Source of the DNA: a virus
Reading direction: 5' to 3' (one strand)
DNA length: 33,233 nucleotides
IMG/VR virus record: IMGVR_UViG_3300045135_002970
Coordinates: 1-33,233 of that record
Part shown: piece by piece, positions 26,794 to 33,233 of the stretch
Layout of the letters: each line of letters starts with the position of its first letter
How positions within the stretch are numbered: position 1 is the first letter of the stretch
Notes under the pieces: generated by a model
What the model was told of the DNA's origin: nothing
Database searches by the model: none
What the model saw: only the letters and a program-made list of their open reading frames with translations
Translations under genes and position numbers: made by a program

Positions 26794-27892
26794 TACAAAT
26801 CAAACTTTTACGTTTGATGATGTGCAAATTATACCACAATATAGTGATATAGCTTCACGATCACACTGTAATACAAGTACTTTATTTACAGAAAATTACC
26901 ACATTGACATTCCATTAATCGCTTCACCCATGGCTTCCATATGTGAATTGAAAATGGCTTATGAGATGTGGAGATTGGGTGGTGTTGGTATAATCCACAG
27001 ATTCAACACAATTGAAGAACAGTCGCAAATTGTAAGTGAATTAAAGAGATTACAAGAAGGTGAAATTAAATTACACGATATAGAAAATCGTCTTAAGGTT
27101 GACCGATCTTTAACTTATAGATACACACATCCTGTTATCGCTGCTGCTATTGGAGCCAAAGAACAAGACATTTATAGAGCACGTGCTCTACTAGAATCTG
27201 GTGCAAATGTACTAGTTATAGACATAGCACATGGTCATCATTTGTCAACGCGACAAACTCTAGAAGAACTGAAAATGTTAAGAGAGTCGCTCAACGTGGA
27301 GTTTGATGTAATAGCAGGAAATATAGCAACCGCAAGAGCTGTAGAAGATTTAGAATATTGGGGAGCTAATGCACTTCGTGTTGGAATTGGTGGTGGCTCA
27401 GTATGTGAAACGCGAGTAAGAACTGGCGTAGGAATACCACAAGTTTCGTGTCTTCACGAAACCGCTATGGCGGCGAACACACCCATTATTTCTTGTGGCG
27501 GGACACGGTATCCCGGCGATGTTGCAAAGGCTTTAGTAGCCGGAGCTTCTTCAGTAATTCTTGGATCTATGGTAGCTGGGACAGATGAAACACCGGGCGA
27601 GTTTTTATATTTTGGAAAATATGGAAATAGACAGAGAATGAAAATATACCACGGTTCAGCTAGTGATGTTCAAAAAACATTATCTTCAAGTACATTAGAA
27701 AATATTGAAGGAACCGCGACTACAGTTCCGTACAAGGGTTCAGTAGAAACAGTGGTGAATGAAATTATGGACGGTGTAAGATCGGCCATGAGCTATGTCG
27801 GAGCAGAGACGTTGGAGGAATTATATACCAATGGTAATTTTGTTTCGGTAACTAGTAACGGGTTACAAGAGGCTATGCCACACCTGTTATGA
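26771..27892 (+). CDS. guaB: IMP dehydrogenase lacking CBS domains
   Basis: About 373 aa from the ATG at 26771, overlapping the glycosyltransferase end by 23 bases; a TTG at 26750 and an ATG at 26780 are alternatives. The fold starts FTFDDVQIIPQYSDI, then SPMASICELKMAYEMWRLGG. The catalytic loop is GIGGGSVCETR (Cys about residue 212; usual form GIGPGSICTTR), then ISCGGTRYPGDVAKAL, GSMVAGTDETPGE and EGTATTVPYKGSVE. GuaB oxidises IMP to XMP, the first step to GMP. The usual CBS (Bateman) pair, which senses ATP/GTP, is absent, so the phage enzyme may escape host feedback. GMP reductase is less likely because of the EG..PYKG region. Confidence 0.88.
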   Translation: MPYMKLSNTNQTFTFDDVQIIPQYSDIASRSHCNTSTLFTENYHIDIPLIASPMASICELKMAYEMWRLGGVGIIHRFNTIEEQSQIVSELKRLQEGEIKLHDIENRLKVDRSLTYRYTHPVIAAAIGAKEQDIYRARALLESGANVLVIDIAHGHHLSTRQTLEELKMLRESLNVEFDVIAGNIATARAVEDLEYWGANALRVGIGGGSVCETRVRTGVGIPQVSCLHETAMAANTPIISCGGTRYPGDVAKALVAGASSVILGSMVAGTDETPGEFLYFGKYGNRQRMKIYHGSASDVQKTLSSSTLENIEGTATTVPYKGSVETVVNEIMDGVRSAMSYVGAETLEELYTNGNFVSVTSNGLQEAMPHLL

Positions 27893-27917
27893 TTGTTTTA
27901 CTTAACTAGGAGTTCTA

Positions 27918-28478
27918 ATGAATATTAGGCTTACGTTGAGCTTTTTAGTAACAGTAGTATTAGTAGTAATATTTGATGGTTTTAGAAATAATAAAGAAGA
28001 AATACCTATCGTTCAGATAGAAGAAATTGTAGTTAGTGAACCACCAAAGGAACATCAATTACAAGATCTAATTGAGGCTATAGGTAAGCTGGAAAGCAAC
28101 AATCGTTATGATGTTGTAAACCCTTTTGGTTTTATGGGTAAATATCAATTTAGTCCCAGAACCTTAAGATATTTGGGTTATGATGTGACGAAAGAAGAAT
28201 TTTTAAATAGTCCACAACTACAGGACAGTGCGATGGTTCACTATCTTCGTCACAATTATAGTAATCTACAACAACATATTACGGTTTATGGATACACAAC
28301 ACATAATGGCATTTATATGACACCCTCGTCAATTTTAGCGGGTGCTCATTTTGCAGGTGCTATGGGAATGAAAAGGTTTTTGGATAACAAAGTTGGCACT
28401 ACAGATGCCAACGGTATGACAATTACCAAATATATGGAAAGATTTACAGATTATGAATTGAATCTGGAGGATTTATAA
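27918..28478 (+). CDS. Membrane-anchored lysozyme/transglycosylase-like protein
   Basis: A 186-aa protein after TAGGAG. Residues 5-21 (LTLSFLVTVVLVVIFDG) form an N-terminal signal anchor. The catalytic-type segment is LIEAIGKLESNNRYDVVNPF, then GKYQFSPRTLRYLGY: Glu in KLESNN is in the position of the SLT/lysozyme catalytic Glu. Later helices (SSILAGAHFAGAMGMKRFLD) fit the fold. It would cut peptidoglycan glycan strands from the periplasmic side. As gp5 here lacks a lysozyme domain, it may serve in lysis or in egress. Not sure which. Confidence 0.75.
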   Translation: MNIRLTLSFLVTVVLVVIFDGFRNNKEEIPIVQIEEIVVSEPPKEHQLQDLIEAIGKLESNNRYDVVNPFGFMGKYQFSPRTLRYLGYDVTKEEFLNSPQLQDSAMVHYLRHNYSNLQQHITVYGYTTHNGIYMTPSSILAGAHFAGAMGMKRFLDNKVGTTDANGMTITKYMERFTDYELNLEDL

Positions 28479-28483
28479 AAATC

Positions 28484-28783
28484 ATGCTTTTAACATTAGC
28501 AGTTATGTCTATTACTCTTAATCTTATTTTTTGCTATAGTGCTTATGTCACTACAAAAAAAATAGAATCGTATGAGGATATAGTACAATATTATGAAGCT
28601 CAGATTATTAAGTTTTATGAGAACGCTTCACAAATATTAGCTACATCTAGAAGATTGGATAGGCAAGAAATGTTTGAAAAGGATGATGAAGTAGGACTAC
28701 TTTTTGAACAGTTAATCGACACCATTGGGGGTCTAAGGAAATCAATATATGCCACGGAAGAGACGGAGGAAGGCGAAGGGTAG
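28484..28783 (+). CDS. Conserved small membrane protein next to the late sigma gene
   Basis: A 99-aa protein with an N-terminal helix (LTLAVMSITLNLIFCYSAY) and a helical, charged body with EMFEKDDEVGLLFEQLIDTI. I recall this motif in the same place next to gp55 in marine cyanophages. It overlaps the start of the sigma gene by 35 bases. Function unknown. Confidence 0.7.
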   Translation: MLLTLAVMSITLNLIFCYSAYVTTKKIESYEDIVQYYEAQIIKFYENASQILATSRRLDRQEMFEKDDEVGLLFEQLIDTIGGLRKSIYATEETEEGEG

Positions 28784-29477
28784 ACTTTATTGGACACAAG
28801 AGACACAAGATGCTATCATTCGTTATAACAATGAAGAAGATGAATTAATTAGAGAAAAAATATTTAGGGACCATATATATCAACCATTGGACAAGATGGC
28901 TGAAAATATAATCAATCGCTTTAAATTTCCTTATATGGATGGATCATTTGAGGATATTAAAAACGAGGTCATTTCCTATTTAATCTTAAAACTACCAAAC
29001 TTTACTGAGGACAAAGGTAAATCGTTTAGTTATTTTTCAGTGGTAGCAAAAAATTACCTTATTTTACAAAATAATAAAAGATATAAAGAAGAGAAACGTA
29101 CAGTATATCTATCTGACAAAAGTGAAGAAAGTTATTCTGTCCAAGACACCCTAGTTGTAGATCCACTAGACACATATCACGAATCCGAACGCGTAGAATT
29201 TATTAAATTATTTGTCAAGTATTGGGACGGAAATTTACATCAAATTTTTCCAAAGAATAAAGATTTAGAAATTGGTTACGCTGTGTTATTGTTACTGACG
29301 AGATCACACCAGATCCAAAATTTTAATAAAAAAGCAATTTATTTAATGATTCGTGATATCACCGATTGTAAAACTAGTGACATTACAAAAATTGTAAAAG
29401 AATTAAAAGTTGTAATTGATAGACAGTACAAGTATTTCCAAAGTACAGGAAAAATATCAGAATATTTTATTAGCTAA
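28749..29477 (+). CDS. Late transcription sigma factor, gp55-like
   Basis: A 242-aa protein. The start MPRKRRRKAKGRLYW and the region MDGSFEDIKNEVISYLILKL, then GKSFSYFSVVAKNYLILQNN match sigma region 2 as kept in T4 gp55 and cyanophage equivalents; the rest has no region 4. gp55 with gp33 and the sliding clamp directs host RNA polymerase to TATAAATA sites. Such sites are at 1942, 11576 and 11598 in this window, so promoter and factor agree. It overlaps the upstream gene by 35 bases. Confidence 0.8.
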   Translation: MPRKRRRKAKGRLYWTQETQDAIIRYNNEEDELIREKIFRDHIYQPLDKMAENIINRFKFPYMDGSFEDIKNEVISYLILKLPNFTEDKGKSFSYFSVVAKNYLILQNNKRYKEEKRTVYLSDKSEESYSVQDTLVVDPLDTYHESERVEFIKLFVKYWDGNLHQIFPKNKDLEIGYAVLLLLTRSHQIQNFNKKAIYLMIRDITDCKTSDITKIVKELKVVIDRQYKYFQSTGKISEYFIS

Positions 29478-29524
29478 ATAGTTATAGTAGATGAGGGTAA
29501 AGCAAATTATTATGGAGATTTACC

Positions 29525-29905
29525 ATGAAAGAAAATATATTTGATGACAAAAGTTTGTCTGATATATTTAAAGACATCTACACAAATACAGAAAATAAAA
29601 GAGTACAAATCAACACGTACATAACTAAATTAGTACAGTTGATTAAAACTCCAGAGGATGCAACAGTTATTTCTCCCATTATTAAGGATTTTATGGAAGT
29701 TAATGTAAAGAATGATGAACACATTGTTCGTGTTGCACAAATCGCACAACGTGCTATGTCTATTGGAGCTAAGGCTGCCGCTTCGAGTGAATTACTTACA
29801 GAAGAAGAAAAACAGCAACTTCTTAGTAATATCAGTTTCGAAATTGACGAACTTCAGGAAGAAGCCAGACAAGTAGAAGAAGAAATTCAAAGTCTGAGCG
29901 TTTAA
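29525..29905 (+). CDS. Conserved helical protein upstream of gp5
   Basis: A 126-aa helical protein: DIYTNTENKRVQINTYITKL, NDEHIVRVAQIAQRAMSIG and a Glu/Gln-rich coiled-coil end (IDELQEEARQVEEEIQSLS). In marine T4-like phages a small helical gene holds this place, sometimes called uvsY-like; I see no clear UvsY motif here and leave it unnamed. It starts after a GGAG ribosome site and ends one base before gp5. Confidence 0.65.
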   Translation: MKENIFDDKSLSDIFKDIYTNTENKRVQINTYITKLVQLIKTPEDATVISPIIKDFMEVNVKNDEHIVRVAQIAQRAMSIGAKAAASSELLTEEEKQQLLSNISFEIDELQEEARQVEEEIQSLSV

Positions 29906-29906
29906 A

Positions 29907-31145
29907 ATGAGTTTGTTGTGGAATCCAAAAATATCTGGAACCATAAAATCTTTTGGGCTGTATGCGAATAGCGCAACAGTTATAGATGTTGTTACTAATG
30001 AAGAACACCCAGATTATGGAGTTGACGGATTTGAAGTTGGTAGAGTTCGCTTCAAGTATCTAGAATATGGAGGACACAAAGACACCCCCCAAAACGCTTT
30101 TTATGCTTACCCAATTGAAGTTGGAGTTCAAGAGTTTCCTTTGATTGGTGAAACCGTAATGGTTCAGAAAATTCAAGGAATCCATTTCTATACAAGAAGA
30201 GTCAATATTAATAAAACTCTACAACTAAATGGTTTTCCCAATATACTAAACCGATCCAAACCAGCAAGAACGCAACAGAACAAAACCGATACTACCCAGC
30301 AGGCTAGAGAGGGTCAATTAGATAATAGGACCGATTCGGATGAACCAGAGGAAAATTTAACTAACGAAAATTATAGTCCTAGACCATCATTAAGACCTCT
30401 AAAAAGTTTTGATGGTGATGTAATATTACAAAATAGATATGGTGCTTCGATTCGACTTGGTTCTTCTCAAATTCAAAATGCACTTAATCAATTTACAGAG
30501 GTCAAGGAAGACGGAACGGTAATATTAGGGCCAACTAATTCTCAAAGAAATGAAGCTCTAATTGTTTTTAGGGTGGGTCAGAGAGAAACACCAGCAAGAA
30601 CAAAAGAAACTCCATACGCCCTAACAGTAGAAGATATTAATTTAGATTCTTCTTGTTTTGCTATGGCAGAAAATCAAGAAATAAATTTTATTTTTTCTAG
30701 TGAATTTACAACATTACAAGAGTTAGATAAAAACTATGCTACCCTAGATGCACAGGAAGATGGCTCAATAAAAACTGTACTTGATGGAAATCAAATTATT
30801 TTTAATAGTGGTAGGGTAACATTAAATTCGAAAGAAAACGATATCATAGTTTCTTCACAGAGAGATATTGTTACTACGGCCAATCGTGATACAATTATAG
30901 ACAGTGGGGAAAATATTTATATTCGTACAAGGGAAGAAGAATCGCCCACGATATTTTTAGGAACAATTTCAAATTTTAATTCTGTTGTAAAATTTAATGA
31001 ATTACGAGATATTTTAGAGGACATTAAAATCTGTTTGGATCTATTGGCAAACAATCCAATGGCTCCAACGCCATCTGTTCCTAGCTTAACAGCTACAATG
31101 AACTTTGGATCAATTAAAAGCGAACAAGTTAAAATAGGAAATTGA
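29907..31145 (+). CDS. Baseplate hub protein gp5-like, without lysozyme domain
   Basis: A 412-aa protein. The N-terminal OB fold runs SGTIKSFGLYANSATVIDVV, then YAYPIEVGVQEFPLIGETVM. After a polar linker comes FDGDVILQNRYGASIRLGSS, a repeat-rich strand typical of marine gp5. The end holds the beta-prism-like part (FNSGRVTLNSKENDIIVSSQ) that forms the central spike base. T4 gp5 has a lysozyme domain between OB fold and spike; it is absent here, as in cyanophages. It sits with gp25 and gp6 in the T4 order. Confidence 0.85.
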   Translation: MSLLWNPKISGTIKSFGLYANSATVIDVVTNEEHPDYGVDGFEVGRVRFKYLEYGGHKDTPQNAFYAYPIEVGVQEFPLIGETVMVQKIQGIHFYTRRVNINKTLQLNGFPNILNRSKPARTQQNKTDTTQQAREGQLDNRTDSDEPEENLTNENYSPRPSLRPLKSFDGDVILQNRYGASIRLGSSQIQNALNQFTEVKEDGTVILGPTNSQRNEALIVFRVGQRETPARTKETPYALTVEDINLDSSCFAMAENQEINFIFSSEFTTLQELDKNYATLDAQEDGSIKTVLDGNQIIFNSGRVTLNSKENDIIVSSQRDIVTTANRDTIIDSGENIYIRTREEESPTIFLGTISNFNSVVKFNELRDILEDIKICLDLLANNPMAPTPSVPSLTATMNFGSIKSEQVKIGN

Positions 31146-31176
31146 ACTATTTATAAAGCAACAATAGGAGTATAGT

Positions 31177-31551
31177 ATGACAAGTAAAGAATTATCAAAA
31201 TTAATTAGAGAATTTGTTAAAGCAGAGATTAAAAATCAAAAAGCTGAAATTATTAAAGAAGTGAAAGCGGAGTTATTTGATGCTATGGTTTCTGCACCCA
31301 CACCAACTGTGCAAAACGAATCGGTAGCACAACCAACATCTGCTGACATGACACGTAGTCAATTAAGAGGTATGTTCGCACAAAATTTGGGTATGGATAC
31401 AGTTAATTTTAATACAAACAATGTAGATGTTATGCCATCTACCCACATACCAAAGACTTTTGAGGGTGGATCACTGAAACAAGAACACCAAGACACATTA
31501 AATGCTATTAACAAAGATTATAGTGGATTAATGAAAAAAATGGGAATATAA
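31177..31551 (+). CDS. Conserved structural-region protein
   Basis: A 124-aa protein with a charged coiled-coil N-terminus (LIREFVKAEIKNQKAEIIKE), a Thr/Pro linker and a C-terminal helix with HQDTLNAINKDYSGLMKKMG. In T4-like marine phages a small unnamed gene of this shape lies between gp5 and gp25. It is probably a baseplate or assembly accessory. The ribosome site is AGGAG. Confidence 0.65.
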   Translation: MTSKELSKLIREFVKAEIKNQKAEIIKEVKAELFDAMVSAPTPTVQNESVAQPTSADMTRSQLRGMFAQNLGMDTVNFNTNNVDVMPSTHIPKTFEGGSLKQEHQDTLNAINKDYSGLMKKMGI

Positions 31552-31554
31552 TAA

Positions 31555-31932
31555 ATGGCAACGATTGGATTTACTTTACCACTACGCAGAGCAAACGGTG
31601 GCTACTTCGAGCAGTCTACCACTTTGCTCGAGCAGGTTAAAAGTAACTTCATTAATTTAGTACTAACAGTTAAAGGAGAAAGGCCAAACAATCCAGAATT
31701 TGGATGTGATATTCATGAACTAATTTTTAGTTTTAATAATGATGATATTACAAATCAAGCCAGAGAGGCCATCGACAACGCTGTACAACAATGGATGCCT
31801 TATATAACATTAGAAGATTTTGCTGTAGACACAACAGATGCTGACAGAGATAGGAATACGGCGAAGTTATATATAAGGTACAGGTTAACGGAAAACCCAA
31901 ATTTAACAGACGAAATACAAATTACAGTCTGA
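31555..31932 (+). CDS. Baseplate wedge subunit gp25-like
   Basis: A 125-aa protein of the gp25 / phage-lysozyme-like baseplate family. The key motif VKGERPNNPEFGCDIHELIF is the EPR-type signature (ERPNxPxFG) shared by gp25 and VipA-T6SS TssE. gp25 links the sheath-initiating wedge to gp6. Start three bases after the preceding stop, and followed nine bases later by gp6. Confidence 0.92.
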   Translation: MATIGFTLPLRRANGGYFEQSTTLLEQVKSNFINLVLTVKGERPNNPEFGCDIHELIFSFNNDDITNQAREAIDNAVQQWMPYITLEDFAVDTTDADRDRNTAKLYIRYRLTENPNLTDEIQITV

Positions 31933-31941
31933 GGAATCTAA

Positions 31942-33233
31942 ATGGCGATCAATAAAACTTCAAATGTAACTATACGAGATGAAATAGATAGAAAACAAGT
32001 AAAATACCTTAATAAAGATTATGCTGATTTTAAAAGAAGTCTAGTAGATTTTACTAAATTTTACTTTTCGGATACGTACCAAGATTTTAGTGATGCCTCG
32101 CCGGGCAGCATTTTCTTAGATCTAGCTTCATATGTTGGGGACGTTCTTTCATATTATACAGATAGCTCATTTAATGAGAGTTTATTAGCCTATGCAGAAG
32201 AAAAAGAAAATGTTGTTTCTTTAGCACAAGGATTGGGATTCAAACCAAGACTAACTTCTCCTGCATTTTGTAAAGCAACAATATCAGCATTAGTACCAGC
32301 AGATTCCGAAGGAAATCTTGATATTAAGTTTTTACCAAGAATTGCTGCTAATTCATCTTTTGGAGCCACAACACAATTTGACGCTGGTAGTTTTTTAACA
32401 GAAGATATTTGTGATTTCAATGATTCTCAAGATCGTACTGTTCAAATATTCTCTAGAGATGGAACCACTGGTCTACCATCAACATTTGTTGTATCTAAAA
32501 AAGCCAAGTTAGTTTCTGCTACTAAAAAGATAACTTCAGCTGTGGTGGGAAATCCAACAAAGTTCCTAAAGGTTCCAATCAATGATGATAATGTAGTAGA
32601 GATTGTATCTGTTACTGATGCAGAAGGAAATACATGGTACGAGGTCGATAACTTATCACAAGACTACAGATTTCAGGATACCTTAGTTAGTGCAACTGGT
32701 TCATTGGCTCCATTGTATACAATAAAAACTACTAAAACAAACAGAAGATTTATTACCAGATTCAACAGAGACTTAAAGGTTGAACTTGTATTTGGTTCAG
32801 GAACAGGAGACTTATCCGACGTATATCAAAATCCAGATTACAAATCTGTTTATGATTCAAGTTATCTCCAGAACATGACAAATGTTGCTCTTGATACACT
32901 GAACTTTACAAACAGCAATTCGTTTGGATTGGCCCCAGGCAACACTACATTAACAATTACCTACACTGTTTCAAACGGTCTTCGTTCAAATGTTCCTTCT
33001 GGTACAATTACAAAAGTTACCGGACTTACAACATTGAATGAAACAAGAAATCTAAGTGCAGCTGACCAAGGTACGTTTAATACTATGGTTTCTAGTATAA
33101 CCATAACAAATGATGAAGCTGCATCCGGTGGAATTGATGCACCTACGGTAGAACAAATAAGACAATCCGCTATAGGATTTGTTAATGCACAGGGTAGAGT
33201 TGTTACTTCACAAGATTATGAAAAACGAATTCT
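31942..33233 (+). CDS. Baseplate wedge subunit gp6-like, cut by window edge
   Basis: Open from the ATG at 31942 to the right edge, about 430 residues. DFTKFYFSDTYQDFSDASPG, then IFLDLASYVGDVLSYYTDSS and QGLGFKPRLTSPA are typical of T4 gp6, which forms the baseplate inner ring and binds gp25. The C-terminal region visible ends in AIGFVNAQGRVVTSQDYEKR, the domain shared with the J-type baseplate proteins. The rest lies outside the window. Confidence 0.92.
   Translation, partial: MAINKTSNVTIRDEIDRKQVKYLNKDYADFKRSLVDFTKFYFSDTYQDFSDASPGSIFLDLASYVGDVLSYYTDSSFNESLLAYAEEKENVVSLAQGLGFKPRLTSPAFCKATISALVPADSEGNLDIKFLPRIAANSSFGATTQFDAGSFLTEDICDFNDSQDRTVQIFSRDGTTGLPSTFVVSKKAKLVSATKKITSAVVGNPTKFLKVPINDDNVVEIVSVTDAEGNTWYEVDNLSQDYRFQDTLVSATGSLAPLYTIKTTKTNRRFITRFNRDLKVELVFGSGTGDLSDVYQNPDYKSVYDSSYLQNMTNVALDTLNFTNSNSFGLAPGNTTLTITYTVSNGLRSNVPSGTITKVTGLTTLNETRNLSAADQGTFNTMVSSITITNDEAASGGIDAPTVEQIRQSAIGFVNAQGRVVTSQDYEKRI

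Overview
This window is part of the genome of a large marine T4-like myovirus. The evidence is a right-hand T4-type structural block (late sigma factor gp55-like, baseplate hub gp5, baseplate wedge gp25 and gp6), PhoH, UvdE, Hsp20, a dense tRNA array, many small overlapping genes with ATGA junctions, and TATAAATA late promoters. The host cannot be read directly. A Tat-exported DUF1552 protein and a one-piece tmRNA argue against a typical Alphaproteobacterium (two-piece tmRNA) and fit a Gram-negative marine host with an outer membrane.

Layout. (1) 1-8.9 kb is an unusual envelope/secretome module. On the minus strand lie an outer-membrane barrel-like protein, a lipoprotein and a truncated DUF1552 protein, behind a sigma70-like promoter. 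On the plus strand, behind a TATAAATA late promoter, lie a small exported protein, a 685-aa secreted protein with dockerin- and cohesin-like segments, a lipoprotein, a one-TM protein, a CsgG-like curli secretion pore, a secreted DNA/RNA nuclease and a giant low-complexity outer-membrane protein. A metzincin-like protease converges on the last gene and carries an antisense copy of its Ser-Asp repeat. (2) 8.9-16.4 kb is almost all minus strand: 14 tRNAs, a one-piece tmRNA, a PIG-L deacetylase, NagB, DUF2452, PhoH, a YciA-type thioesterase and PurA. Inside the tRNA array, four gene-free gaps fold into structured RNAs, most clearly closed by perfect or near-perfect inverted repeats, and one of them starts with a hammerhead ribozyme candidate. 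(3) 16.5-23.7 kb holds small plus-strand, probably early, genes (basic, Zn-ribbon and membrane proteins, HNH nuclease, HD hydrolase), several behind TTGACA-N16/17-TATATT promoters. (4) 23.7-28.5 kb has Hsp20, a terminator, a membrane protein, UvdE, a glycosyltransferase, a CBS-less IMP dehydrogenase and a membrane-anchored lysozyme-like protein. (5) 28.5 kb to the end has gp55-like sigma, gp5, gp25 and gp6.

How it may work together. Host sigma70-like promoters would fire early. The phage gp55-like factor would then read the TATAAATA sites that drive the secretome operon, phoH, a small membrane gene and possibly hsp20. PurA and GuaB cover both exits from IMP, NagB and PIG-L suggest amino-sugar salvage, and the tRNAs and tmRNA support translation. 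The secretome module looks like a phage programme for remodelling the infected cell's surface.
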